Assembly: GCF_000615765.1 (NCBI RefSeq)
Contig: NZ_BAMI01000001.1
Coordinates: forward strand, 62,001 to 126,000
DNA length: 64,000 bases
Direction: 5' to 3'
From: Ligilactobacillus equi DSM 15833 = JCM 10991
GTDB taxonomy: Bacteria; Bacillota; Bacilli; Lactobacillales; Lactobacillaceae
A program made the translations under genes and the position numbers. Under the pieces are notes generated by a model that was given only the letters and a program-made list of their open reading frames with translations, made no database searches and was not told the origin of the DNA. This document shows positions 10,776 to 20,207 of the stretch, piece after piece (position 1 is the first letter of the stretch; each line of letters starts with the position of its first letter).

Positions 10776-11311
10776 ATGGAATTTGAAGAAAAAGTTATCG
10801 ACGTGGAACATATTTTTGATGGCCACATCGTGGATTTAGATGTTGAAACGGTCCTGACTCCTGAAGCCAGAAAGCCACCCGAGAAATTGCTTACCATGCC
10901 AATGCGGTAGGGGTAGTGATTGTTTCTGAGGACAACAAGATGCTGTTAGTGCGACAATGGCGGGCACCTTTACGGCAAGAAACTTTGGAAATTATTGCGG
11001 GCAAGTTGGAACCCGGTGAAAATGAAGCGAGTGCCGTGGTACGGGAATTAAACGAAGAAGCCCGCCTCCAAGCTCAAAGTGTGGAAAAGCTAACCAGTTT
11101 TTATGTTTCACCAGGCTTTACCAATGAAAAATTAACGCTATACCATGCTAGCGGCTTGAGCCCTGTAAGTGAGAAATTACCTCAAGATGAGGGCGAAATT
11201 CTTAACTTGGAATGGTTAGATATTAAGGAAGTCCAAGTAGCGATTGCTAAGGGCGAAATCTGTGATGCTAAGACTATCATGGCTGTGATGCTATGGCAAA
11301 GCTTACAGTAG
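10776..11311 (+). CDS. nudF: ADP-ribose pyrophosphatase-type NUDIX hydrolase (frame broken near 10878)
   Basis: A NUDIX hydrolase that likely cleaves ADP-ribose or related nucleotide sugars. The NUDIX box is seen as GKLEPGENEASAVVRELNEEARLQA, spread over ~25 residues in the middle of the protein. The N-terminal portion (MEFEEKVIDVEHIF) and the rest lie in different frames. Adding one C to the CCC at 10878-10880 joins them through ...REIAYHANAVGVV, typical of the family, giving 178 aa. The start is ATG 10776, 1 nt after the dapF stop, with CACGGAGGG upstream. One small indel; interpreted as sequence error rather than decay. Confidence 0.9.
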
Positions 11312-11320
11312 GTAACGCGG

Positions 11321-11524
11321 ATGGAAGAAAGAAGAACGCGTCGCTACCAAGAACAGGCGGAAATTAATGAGCCGCTTAATCGGACCGAAAGTCGGCGTCA
11401 AAATAGATTGCGCAGTGAAGAAGAAAAGACCCAAATTTTAAAGCGGAAACTTGATATTGTAATTGGAATTTTGAGTTTACTCATCATCTTAACTTGGCTC
11501 TTTATGCGCTTTATTAATTTTTAG
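11321..11524 (+). CDS. Small membrane protein of unknown function
   Basis: A 67-aa protein with a highly charged N-terminus (residues 1-43, many Arg and Glu) and one C-terminal transmembrane segment (IVIGILSLLIILTWLFM, ~45-62). It lies 9 nt after the NUDIX gene and 17 nt before mtnN, within the same rightward operon. I do not recognise a named family. The tight spacing and acceptable SD argue that it is real. The predicted topology is N-in with a tail anchor. Confidence 0.75.
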   Translation: MEERRTRRYQEQAEINEPLNRTESRRQNRLRSEEEKTQILKRKLDIVIGILSLLIILTWLFMRFINF

Positions 11525-11541
11525 AAATAGAGGAAGAAAAA

Positions 11542-12231
11542 GTGAAATACGGAATTATTTGTGCCATGGAAGAAGAAATTAAAGAACTGTGTGCGCACCT
11601 TGAAAATAGTCAAGTCAAAGACATTGGTGGCAGTGAATTTTACACGGGCCAAATTGAAAATCAAGAAATTGTCTTAGTTCGGGCGGGAATTGGTAAGGTT
11701 CAAGCCGGGGTTACCACGGCCTTGTTAATTGTCGAGTTTGGAGTTGACTGTGTGATTAACTCGGGTTCTGCCGGTGGGATTGGCCAAGGCCTACACGTCG
11801 GGGACTTAGTGGTTTCAACGGGGGCAGCCTATCACGATGCCATGGCGACGGTCTTTGGTTACGAACCGGGGCAATTACCACAACAACCACGCATTTTTAC
11901 CGCCGATGAAGTTTTAGTCGCGCGGGTTATCCAAGCGGCTCAAACTACGGGTTTAACGGTTAAAGAAGGTTTGATTGTTACTGGGGATCAATTTATTTCT
12001 AGTCAAGATCAAATTGACCAAATTAAGGATATCTACCCTGAGGCTTTGAGTTGTGAAATGGAAGGAGCAGCAGTGGCTCAAGTTGCTTACCAATACCATA
12101 AGCCTTTTGCTATCATTCGTGCGATGTCAGACGTAGGTGATGAGGAAGCGGGCCAAAGTTTTGATGAATTTATTGTTGATGCCGGTAAGCGTTCAGCCAA
12201 GATGACTTTGGCTTTACTTGCCCAAAATTAA
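11542..12231 (+). CDS. mtnN: 5'-methylthioadenosine/S-adenosylhomocysteine nucleosidase
   Basis: MtnN/Pfs hydrolyses methylthioadenosine and S-adenosylhomocysteine, feeding methionine salvage and the LuxS step of the activated methyl cycle. Its 229 aa start MKYGIICAMEEEIKEL, containing the catalytic-pocket Glu. NSGSAGGIG, the substrate loop SCEMEGAAVAQVA and the catalytic Asp in SDVGDEEAG are all present. The start is GTG at 11542 behind AGAGGAAG. It is the last gene before the promoter of the cysteine desulfurase unit, whose probable -35 lies inside the end of this gene. Confidence 0.96.
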   Translation: MKYGIICAMEEEIKELCAHLENSQVKDIGGSEFYTGQIENQEIVLVRAGIGKVQAGVTTALLIVEFGVDCVINSGSAGGIGQGLHVGDLVVSTGAAYHDAMATVFGYEPGQLPQQPRIFTADEVLVARVIQAAQTTGLTVKEGLIVTGDQFISSQDQIDQIKDIYPEALSCEMEGAAVAQVAYQYHKPFAIIRAMSDVGDEEAGQSFDEFIVDAGKRSAKMTLALLAQN

Positions 12232-12285
12232 GAAATTAGCTATAATATTGGCACTGAATAAACGACCTTTAATCGTGGCTTTCAG
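12218..12285 (+). promoter_or_regulatory. iscS promoter and 5'-leader hairpin element shared with mnmA
   Basis: Promoter: TTGCCC (12218-12223), 17-nt spacer, TATAAT (12241-12246). Seven bases after the -10 begins a 33-nt element at 12253-12285, reading ACTGAATAAACGACC at its 5' end and ATCGTGGCTTTCAG at its 3' end. CTGAA pairs with TTCAG and ACGA with TCGT, so the 5' end of the mRNA can fold into a hairpin. Almost the same element follows the -10 of mnmA at 13883-13916. The ATG of iscS is 28 nt after the hairpin. Its function is not known to me. Confidence 0.75.
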
Positions 12286-12312
12286 CAATTTAGCTTAGTA
12301 AGGAAGTTTAAA

Positions 12313-13476
12313 ATGGAACACATTTATTTTGATAATGCCGGGACGACACCTATGCACCCGGAAGTTATTGCAACTATGACCAAGGCAATGACGGAAAATT
12401 TTGGCAATGCTTCGGCGGTGAACTTTTACGGTCGCCAGGCTCGGGGGCTTTTAGATCAAAGTCGCCACACCATTGCTCAGTCAATTAACGCCCAAAAGGA
12501 TACTGAAATTGTCTTTACCAGTGGGGGAACGGAAAGCGATAATACTGCCATTACCCAAGTGGCACATGCACGCAAGGCAGCGGGACGGCACATTATCACC
12601 AGTCAAATTGAGCACGAGGCTGTGCTCAAACCCTTAGAAGCTTTGGAAGAGGAGGGCTTTGAAGTAACCTACTTACCTGTGGATGAAAACGGGGTAATTT
12701 CTTTAGAACAATTGAAGCAAGCTTTGCGGCCGGATACTATTTTGGTGACAATTATGATGGGAAATAACGAGGTTGGTAGTCAGCAATCAATCCAAGCGAT
12801 TGGGGAAATTGTGGCGGAATCTAACGCTCTCTTCCATACCGATGCGGTGCAAGCTTATGGGGTGTCAGAAATTGATGTGCAAGCGATGCACATTGACTTG
12901 CTATCAACTTCTGCACATAAAATTCAAGGGCCTAAGTTTTTAGGCTTCCTTTATCGGCGGGATGGTATTAACTTCAAACCGTTACTCAAGGGGGGCGACC
13001 AAGAATTAAAACGGCGGGCAGGAACAGAAAATGTACCGGCTATTGTTGCCTTTGCCAAGGCGGTTGAAATTGCCCAAACTGAAAAACAAGCTCACATTGC
13101 TCACTACCGGAACTTAAAACAAACCTTGGTTGATGGTTTGCAAACAGCGGGAGTGGACTTTGAAATTAACGGTCACTACCAAAATGGTGAGTTACCCCAA
13201 ATCATCAGTTTATGGTTTAAGGATTGCCCAAGCGATTCACTTTTAACGAATCTCGATTTAGGTGGGGTGATTGCTGCTGCCGGTTCTGCATGTACGGCTG
13301 GTTCGCTCGAACCTTCCCATGTTTTAGCAGCCATGTATGGTAAAAATAGTCCACGTGTAGGTGAAACGTTACGCTTCTCCTTCGGAGCGCAAAATACCGT
13401 GGCAGAAGTTGAACAAGCGGTTGCTGCCTTAGTCAAGGTAACGACGCGTTTGAAGCAAAGAAAGGAAAGAAGATAA
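12313..13476 (+). CDS. Cysteine desulfurase (IscS/NifS-like, partner of MnmA)
   Basis: A PLP enzyme (387 aa) that takes sulfur from cysteine and passes it on as a persulfide. The N-terminal YFDNAGTTPMHP is typical of the family, the PLP lysine is in STSAHKIQGPK (around residue 203), and the active cysteine loop is GSACTAGSLEPSH (around 325). The close link to mnmA, and the shared leader element, suggest it is the YrvO-type desulfurase dedicated to tRNA 2-thiolation rather than Fe-S assembly. The DUF1831 gene overlaps its stop codon by one base (TAATG). Confidence 0.94.
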   Translation: MEHIYFDNAGTTPMHPEVIATMTKAMTENFGNASAVNFYGRQARGLLDQSRHTIAQSINAQKDTEIVFTSGGTESDNTAITQVAHARKAAGRHIITSQIEHEAVLKPLEALEEEGFEVTYLPVDENGVISLEQLKQALRPDTILVTIMMGNNEVGSQQSIQAIGEIVAESNALFHTDAVQAYGVSEIDVQAMHIDLLSTSAHKIQGPKFLGFLYRRDGINFKPLLKGGDQELKRRAGTENVPAIVAFAKAVEIAQTEKQAHIAHYRNLKQTLVDGLQTAGVDFEINGHYQNGELPQIISLWFKDCPSDSLLTNLDLGGVIAAAGSACTAGSLEPSHVLAAMYGKNSPRVGETLRFSFGAQNTVAEVEQAVAALVKVTTRLKQRKERR

Positions 13477-13820
13477 TGGCATATGGTAAAGAAGCAAGTG
13501 TCTTAGGTAGTCAAGATAAGTATCGCCTAAGTGATAATATCAAAAAATATAGTTTGTTAGATGTGGGATTCATGCAAAGTAAAGGGGGAAAGTTCCAATT
13601 AGAACGTTCCTTAGATCCTTTTTCTCCTTATAACCAAGGTTACAAGTTAAAAGTAGTGATTGCTGCCGATATGCAAACTTTTAAACTGGCAACCGTGACT
13701 GCCAATGGGATGCGTGAAGTTAATATCTACAAGTCTAAAGAGCGTGAAGAAAGTGAAAAACAATTAAACTTTATCTTAGCTGAATTATTAGATAGAAAGA
13801 TTTTAGAGAAAGTTAACTAA
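13476..13820 (+). CDS. DUF1831 family protein, coupled to the cysteine desulfurase
   Basis: A 114-aa soluble protein resembling the Lactobacillales-restricted DUF1831 family. Its ATG overlaps the stop of the cysteine desulfurase gene (TAATG), so translation is probably coupled. No catalytic motif is obvious and there are no cysteines. The sequence is basic, with segments such as VVIAADMQTFKLATV that suggest a compact alpha/beta domain. Being sandwiched between the desulfurase and mnmA suggests a role in sulfur transfer or tRNA thiolation; this is inference from position only. Confidence 0.88.
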   Translation: MAYGKEASVLGSQDKYRLSDNIKKYSLLDVGFMQSKGGKFQLERSLDPFSPYNQGYKLKVVIAADMQTFKLATVTANGMREVNIYKSKEREESEKQLNFILAELLDRKILEKVN

Positions 13821-13846
13821 TGCTTCTTAAAAGTAAGTAAATAAGG

Positions 13847-13916
13847 TTGCACTCTTTATAAAAAGCACGTATAATATCAAGTACTGAATAAACGACCTTC
13901 AAATCGTGGATTTCAG
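13847..13916 (+). promoter_or_regulatory. mnmA promoter and 5'-leader hairpin element shared with iscS
   Basis: TTGCAC (13847-13852), 17-nt spacer, TATAAT (13870-13875), then after 7 nt the 34-nt element 13883-13916, beginning ACTGAATAAACGACC and ending ATCGTGGATTTCAG. Compared with the iscS copy there is one inserted base and one or two substitutions, in the loop and near the 3' arm; the pairing arms CTGAA/TTCAG and ACGA/TCGT are unchanged. The ATG of mnmA follows 28 nt after the element, the same distance as in iscS. Confidence 0.75.
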
Positions 13917-13938
13917 AATCTTATTGAAATGATGGTGA

Positions 13939-15072
<1,134 letters not shown>

Positions 15073-15078
15073 TACTTT

Positions 15079-15112
15079 AACGAGGTTGGAGCAATCTGGC
15101 CTCTTTTTTATA
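15079..15112 (+). terminator. Intrinsic terminator of mnmA
   Basis: GAGGTTGGA and TCTGGCCTC can pair (including G-U pairs) around a GCAA tetraloop, followed by six T. It lies directly after the mnmA stop. Confidence 0.75.
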
Positions 15113-15189
15113 TGGTTTTTAGCTTGTCGCTAGCCCTTTTTTTTGTAATAATGAAAGAGAATAATTAAAAATTAGAAGGGGACTTTATA

Positions 15190-15843
15190 GTGACAAAACT
15201 ATTTTTTGTACGGCATGGAAAAACTGAATGGAACCTTGAGCGTCGCTATCAAGGCGCTCGGGGCGATTCTCCTTTGCTTGACCAAAGTTATCAAGAAATT
15301 AAAGAATTAAGTCAATATCTGCAACAGTTTGAATTTACTAAGGTCTATGCAAGTCCAATCAAGCGTGCGCGGATTACAGCTCAAGAAATCCTTAAGCATC
15401 TTAATAATCCACCACGGTTACAACTTGACGATGCTTTTAAAGAGTTTAACTTGGGAAAAATGGAAGGAATGAAGTTTAGTGATGTTAAACGTGAATTTCC
15501 CCATGAATACCAGGCCTTTCGTCATGATCCTAGTAAATATCGGGCTGAAGTTGTTGGTGGTGAAAGTTTCCAAGATGTTTTTAATCGCATGACCCCCAAG
15601 ATTCAAGAGATTTGTCGCCGTTACCCTGAAGCTAATATCTTAATTGTTAGCCATGGGGCGGCCTTAGGAGCTGAAATCCGTCACTTGTTGGGTTATTCTT
15701 TAGAACATTTGCGGGACAAAGGAGGACTTAGTAATACTAGCACTACGATTTTAGAAAGTCATGACGGGCAAAGTTTTACTTGTTTAGCCTGGGATAAGGT
15801 AGACTATTTAAGTCGGCAGTTAGGAAAGGATGATAAGGTCTAA
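15190..15843 (+). CDS. Histidine phosphatase (phosphoglycerate-mutase-like) family protein
   Basis: A 217-aa member of the histidine phosphatase superfamily. The catalytic RHG motif is FVRHGKTEWN at the N-terminus, and the second histidine is in IVSHGAALGAEIRH. Its length and the lack of the mutase-specific insert suggest a cofactor-dependent phosphatase with broad specificity rather than glycolytic phosphoglycerate mutase. The start is GTG 15190 behind AGAAGGGGA. The next gene, a TPR protein, starts on its stop codon (TAATG), so they are coupled. Confidence 0.9.
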   Translation: MTKLFFVRHGKTEWNLERRYQGARGDSPLLDQSYQEIKELSQYLQQFEFTKVYASPIKRARITAQEILKHLNNPPRLQLDDAFKEFNLGKMEGMKFSDVKREFPHEYQAFRHDPSKYRAEVVGGESFQDVFNRMTPKIQEICRRYPEANILIVSHGAALGAEIRHLLGYSLEHLRDKGGLSNTSTTILESHDGQSFTCLAWDKVDYLSRQLGKDDKV

Positions 15844-16502
15844 TGGTGAGAAAAGAAAAACAGCAAAAAGCTGAAACTTTAGTGCATGAGCTAATTGGTA
15901 AAATTGACGCGGATCCAGAAAACGCGCAAAATTACTATAATTTAGGCAGTGCTTTAGTTGAAATGCAAAGTTTTCCGCAAGCCGAAGAATTATTCCGCCG
16001 GGCGTTAAGCCATTTTACAGATGCTAAAGACCGTGATTTATTAACTTATGGCCTTGGGAATGTCTTGTATGCGGCGGAATTTTATGTGGAGGCTAACCAA
16101 GAGTTTGCTAAAATTCAAGATAAGAAACTTAAATTAGATGCTCAACTGATGCAAGCCCAAGGTTTCTATGCCCAAAAGCACTACCAACAAGCCTTTGCCT
16201 ATGCTTTAACGGTTAGTGAACAAGCACCTAAAAATGAAGTGGCCTTACTACTTTTAGGAGATTCTTTATTAGCTCTAGGACAATTAAATCAAGCTCAAGA
16301 GTATTACCAAAAAGTTTGGAACCTAAATTCCCAAAGTGCACCGGCAGCTTTTCATCTCGGTTTGATTTTAGTGACGCAAGGAAAAATTCAAGCAGGACAA
16401 GCGTATTTTGCTAAGGCCAAGGAGTTGGATGGTCTTTATTATCAAAAGCAAGAAGGTCGTCTTGCAGATTTAGAAAAGGTTATGCAAAAAAATCAGCTAT
16501 AG
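15843..16502 (+). CDS. Tetratricopeptide-repeat protein
   Basis: A soluble 219-aa protein built of TPR-like helical pairs: NYYNLGSALVEMQSFPQAEELFRRAL near residues 30-55 and later VALLLLGDSLLALGQLNQAQEYY and PAAFHLGLILVTQGKI. TPR arrays usually bind partner proteins. It overlaps the upstream histidine phosphatase gene by one base and is followed by recD2 11 nt later, an arrangement common in lactobacilli. The specific partner is unknown. Confidence 0.88.
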   Translation: MVRKEKQQKAETLVHELIGKIDADPENAQNYYNLGSALVEMQSFPQAEELFRRALSHFTDAKDRDLLTYGLGNVLYAAEFYVEANQEFAKIQDKKLKLDAQLMQAQGFYAQKHYQQAFAYALTVSEQAPKNEVALLLLGDSLLALGQLNQAQEYYQKVWNLNSQSAPAAFHLGLILVTQGKIQAGQAYFAKAKELDGLYYQKQEGRLADLEKVMQKNQL

Positions 16503-16513
16503 GGGGAAAGAAA

Positions 16514-18946
16514 ATGGTAATAACTGAACCCAAGCAGTCTCAAGTTGTCGGCACAATTAGTCGCATGATTTTTGAGTCTAAGGACAATTTTTTTAAGATA
16601 TTAGTTGTAGACATCAAAGAAGTAAATTTTGAATGGTCACTGCCAACAATTACTGTGACAGGGAGTTTTCCTGAAATCGAAGCCCAAAGAGAATACGTTT
16701 TTTACGGTGCTTTAGTGGAACACGGTCGTTATGGCCTGCAACTCCAGGTTCAGGGTTATGAAGAGAGTCTCCCTAAAACTAAGGATGGCCTCATAGCTTA
16801 TTTAAGTAGTGATGAATTTCCAGGGATTGGGAGGAAGACTGCGCAAAAAGTCGTTACAGTTCTTGGAGAGCAAGCTATTCAAAAAATTCGTCAGGACTAT
16901 CAAGTTTTGGCGCAAGTTGACATTTCTCCTGCTCAGGCACAGGCGTTAACTGAGGGACTTAATAAGTTGGACGATAGCTTTAGTGAAATTTTATTGTACT
17001 TAAATGGTTTAGGGGTTTCTACACGGATGGTTGAAAAAATCTATAACCACTATCATACAGAAAGCCTTAGTGTGGTAAAGGATGATCCTTACCGCTTAGT
17101 GCGTGATATCAAAGGTTTTGGTTTTAAGTCTGCCGATGACCTTGCCTATGCTCAAGGAATTCAAGAAACAGACCCTGTACGTTTACGTGGGGGGTTACTG
17201 CAAACCTTGTTTGAGACGTGCCATACCAGTGGTGATACTTATTTGATGGCTGAAGAACTTCTAGATAAAGGGGCTGAATTATTAGCAACAACCATGCCAC
17301 CTGAAAAGATGTATCCAAAGTTAGCGCAGGAATTGGCACAAATGCAAGAAGCTGGGGATGTAGTTTTGACAGAAGATCAAAAAGTATATCTTAAGACTTA
17401 TTATATTAGCGAAAAAGAAATAGCTCTAAACCTACAGGAACAAGTTCGTCGTCTCCAAGATACTGATTTTCCTAGCCAAGAAGAAATTACAGACCTAGTA
17501 GCTGATTTTGAAGCAGAACAAGGGCTTGCTTATGGTGATGAACAAAAGCAAGCTATCTATCAAGCCTTAACAAGTCCAATCTTTCTTTTAACTGGTGGTC
17601 CTGGAACAGGAAAGACGACGATTATTAATGGGATTGTCCATTGTTACCAAAAACTCCACCCTCAAGCTGAATTAGCTTTAGCAGCACCAACTGGTCGGGC
17701 AGCTAAACGGATGGCTGAAACAACCGGTTACAAGGCGAGCACCATTCACCGGTTGTTAGGGTTGGGTCTAACCTCTAACCAGCGACAAGATTTGGAGGAA
17801 GAGGAACAAAATTTAGTGACAGAACCATTTTTGATTATTGATGAAAGCTCGATGATTGACACCCACCTGATGCGGACTTTGACCAGTAATCTTGGTGAAA
17901 AAACCCAACTTTTATTTGTGGGAGACAAAGATCAATTACCCTCAGTCGGTCCTGGACAAGTTTTTGCGGATTTACTGGCCAGTGACATTTTTCCTAAAGT
18001 TGAACTACGTCAAATTTACCGTCAAAAAGAAGAATCAACGATTCCGGTGTTAGCTCAAGCTATTCAAGCGGGTAAGTTACCGGAGAATTTTACTCAGACG
18101 CAAGTTGACCGGTCTTTTTTGGCTAATAGTGCGGGGCTGATTCCTGTACGTTTGAAGAAAGTTATTGAACGAGCTTTGCAAAGTCAGCTAAAGGCAGATG
18201 ATATTCAAGTATTAGCGCCCATGTATCGTTCGGAGGCAGGAATTGATAATCTGAATCATGAGCTACAAGAGATTATTAATCCGCGTCAATCGTCGGGACA
18301 AGGTCAGCTGAAAAAAGAAGTGGAAATTAATAATTTTATCTTGCGGATTGGGGATCGTGTTTTACAAAAGGTTAACCAACCGGAAAAAGGTGTTTATAAT
18401 GGCGATATTGGTAAAGTAGTGGGAATTGAACTGGCGGAAGATCACCAAACTGCTAAGCAGATTACGGTGGACTTTGATCAAAATGAAGTGGAGTACAAGC
18501 CTAATGAATTTTCTGAATTAACTTTGGCATATTGTTTATCGATTCATAAGGCGCAGGGAAGTGAATTTCCGGTTGTAATTTTGGTAATGGTAGATGAGTT
18601 TAGTCGCATGCTAAATCGCAATCTCCTTTATACCGGAATTACGCGTGCCAAGAATAAATTAGTCATGATGGGACAATTATCAGCTTACCAAAGAAGTGTG
18701 TCCACAACAACTGGTCAAAGAAAAACCGGATTGATAGCTAAATTACAGCAGATTTTTAACGGTGAATTGGCTCTGACTACAGGACAAAAGCAGGTTCAAA
18801 AAGTAGTGGTTACTCCTATTCAAGAGGGAGTTGATCCTGTAGTTGAGTTACAAGCGGAAGAATATTGTTTGACGCCTGCGTTGGCTATGTCAGAACAAAT
18901 TGACCCTATGATTGGGATGGAAGGTTTAACCCCGGAAAATTGTTAA
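16514..18946 (+). CDS. recD2: RecD2, 5'-3' SF1B DNA helicase
   Basis: An 810-aa RecD2-type helicase (RecD without RecBC) involved in DNA damage tolerance and replication fork repair. The long N-terminal region carries helix-hairpin-helix DNA-binding motifs (FPGIGRKTAQKVV, ~residue 105). The motor has Walker A LLTGGPGTGKTTI (~360), Walker B LIIDESSMID, motif III VGDKDQLPSVGPG, and motif VI GITRAKNKLVMM. The C-terminal ~60 residues are a Gln/Glu-rich tail. A terminator follows. Confidence 0.96.
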   Translation: MVITEPKQSQVVGTISRMIFESKDNFFKILVVDIKEVNFEWSLPTITVTGSFPEIEAQREYVFYGALVEHGRYGLQLQVQGYEESLPKTKDGLIAYLSSDEFPGIGRKTAQKVVTVLGEQAIQKIRQDYQVLAQVDISPAQAQALTEGLNKLDDSFSEILLYLNGLGVSTRMVEKIYNHYHTESLSVVKDDPYRLVRDIKGFGFKSADDLAYAQGIQETDPVRLRGGLLQTLFETCHTSGDTYLMAEELLDKGAELLATTMPPEKMYPKLAQELAQMQEAGDVVLTEDQKVYLKTYYISEKEIALNLQEQVRRLQDTDFPSQEEITDLVADFEAEQGLAYGDEQKQAIYQALTSPIFLLTGGPGTGKTTIINGIVHCYQKLHPQAELALAAPTGRAAKRMAETTGYKASTIHRLLGLGLTSNQRQDLEEEEQNLVTEPFLIIDESSMIDTHLMRTLTSNLGEKTQLLFVGDKDQLPSVGPGQVFADLLASDIFPKVELRQIYRQKEESTIPVLAQAIQAGKLPENFTQTQVDRSFLANSAGLIPVRLKKVIERALQSQLKADDIQVLAPMYRSEAGIDNLNHELQEIINPRQSSGQGQLKKEVEINNFILRIGDRVLQKVNQPEKGVYNGDIGKVVGIELAEDHQTAKQITVDFDQNEVEYKPNEFSELTLAYCLSIHKAQGSEFPVVILVMVDEFSRMLNRNLLYTGITRAKNKLVMMGQLSAYQRSVSTTTGQRKTGLIAKLQQIFNGELALTTGQKQVQKVVVTPIQEGVDPVVELQAEEYCLTPALAMSEQIDPMIGMEGLTPENC

Positions 18947-19040
18947 CTAAAATGAGGCTTTTACTATTTTGGTTATTTCCATACACGCCAACTTATCAGT
19001 TCAACTTTAGAAGTATTGTTCACAGTTATCATATCAATAG

Positions 19041-19083
19041 AAAATAACCTTGTTGCATTTTTATCGGCAACAAGGTTATTTTT
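19041..19083. terminator. Bidirectional terminator between recD2 and the lipid kinase gene
   Basis: AATAACCTTGTTGC (19044 on) pairs with GCAACAAGGTTATT around a 10-nt loop, followed by Ts on the plus strand and preceded by As, so it can serve both convergent genes. The remaining bases of the gap hold nothing recognisable. Confidence 0.85.
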
Positions 19084-19122
19084 TAAAGATTTTAGATTAT
19101 ATCATAGTTACAATTGAGTGGG

Positions 19123-20067
19123 TTAACTTTGTGAGGAAAACCAAAATGGGTAGTAATCAATTTCAAAATTTAGGTCATAGTAACGATTGGATTCCTCTTG
19201 TCCGTCGATTTCTCCAAATTCAAGGGAGTTAATGATGAGATGTGCACGTTTACTGGTAAATTGTTTGAGAGAAGGTAATCTAACATGTTTGTTCATACGG
19301 GCCATTAGTGCTAAAAAGAGAAATTTGAAGATATTCATCTTTTCAGCTACTAAGAACTCCAACTGCCCATCGTTAGCGTGACCCAAGGGTACCTGTAGGT
19401 GAGTACGTGGATCAAAGCAAGGTTGGTGAGTGTGGACACTTACCAGGTAAGCTTTCTTGAAAAATTCGTATTGACCATTGATACGTAAAGTAACCGAGAA
19501 ACTTTCCTGGTTCATATAAGTCTTAAGTAAATTATATAAATAACCGATTAATCCGAGATGCAATTTGTTAAAAAATAAATTTTCTTGGGCATTAAGACTA
19601 GCAAAATAAGCTTCCAGTCCGATGTTGTAGCTACTTAAAAAATAACCTTCAGTTTTATGGGTTGTTTCTATATAACTGCCGATATCATAGTTGATAGCTT
19701 GTTGGGTAGTTATAATTTGCTTGAAAGCAGTTGAAGGGTTGAGAGAAATTCCCATATTTTTAGCAAAGGAATTATTTTTACCAGCCGGAATTAAGGCCAA
19801 TGGCAATTGTCTTTGACTGTGTTTTTTCAGGGCGTTAAGACTATCATGTAGGGTGCCGTTTCCCCCAATCACCAAGCAAATCGTTTGCTCAAGTTGATAA
19901 TCAGTTTTTTTGAGGAAAGAGCGCACTAAAAAATCAATATTATGGTTACATAAGACCGCTTGATACATGTAATTGCCACTTTGTAAAAGGGGTTCAATCT
20001 TTTCCCAAGTTTTTTGACCTAGACCGTGATTGGCCTGGGGGTTAACAATGATAAAAAATGATTTCAC
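19123..20067 (-). CDS. Diacylglycerol kinase-family lipid kinase
   Basis: A 314-aa member of the DagK/YegS catalytic family, probably phosphorylating diacylglycerol or a related lipid. The start MKSFFIIVNPQANHG and the nucleotide loop VIGGNGTLHDSLNAL are typical (GGDGT is the usual form, here GGNGT). The next family motif, usually PxGTxNDFA, reads IPAGKNNSFAKN here, so the family Thr and Asp are replaced. Catalytic activity is therefore less certain. It stands alone, leftward, downstream of rnjA, separated from it by a terminator. Confidence 0.85.
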   Translation of the reverse strand: MKSFFIIVNPQANHGLGQKTWEKIEPLLQSGNYMYQAVLCNHNIDFLVRSFLKKTDYQLEQTICLVIGGNGTLHDSLNALKKHSQRQLPLALIPAGKNNSFAKNMGISLNPSTAFKQIITTQQAINYDIGSYIETTHKTEGYFLSSYNIGLEAYFASLNAQENLFFNKLHLGLIGYLYNLLKTYMNQESFSVTLRINGQYEFFKKAYLVSVHTHQPCFDPRTHLQVPLGHANDGQLEFLVAEKMNIFKFLFLALMARMNKHVRLPSLKQFTSKRAHLIINSLEFGEIDGQEESNRYYDLNFEIDYYPFWFSSQS

Positions 20068-20173
20068 GGGTGGTTAGGTATCTAGGTGATACCACTCCTC
20101 CTTTCTAGCGTAAATACTTCCTTTAACATTATAGCGAAAAAACATGAAAAAAGAAGTAATTATTAGAAATAAT

Positions 20174-20204
20174 TAGAAAAAACCAGCAACGTGGCTGGTT
20201 TTGA
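20174..20204 (-). terminator. Terminator of the rpoY-rnjA operon
   Basis: On the minus strand AACCAGC and GCTGGTT (20181-20200) pair around a 6-nt loop, followed by a run of T (20176-20182 as A on the plus strand), just after the rnjA stop. Confidence 0.85.
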
Positions 20205-20207
20205 AAT

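Noticed and set aside
19050-19232. A 60-codon plus-strand frame after recD2
   Set aside because: It begins inside the bidirectional terminator and runs into the 3' end of the leftward lipid kinase gene, with no SD.
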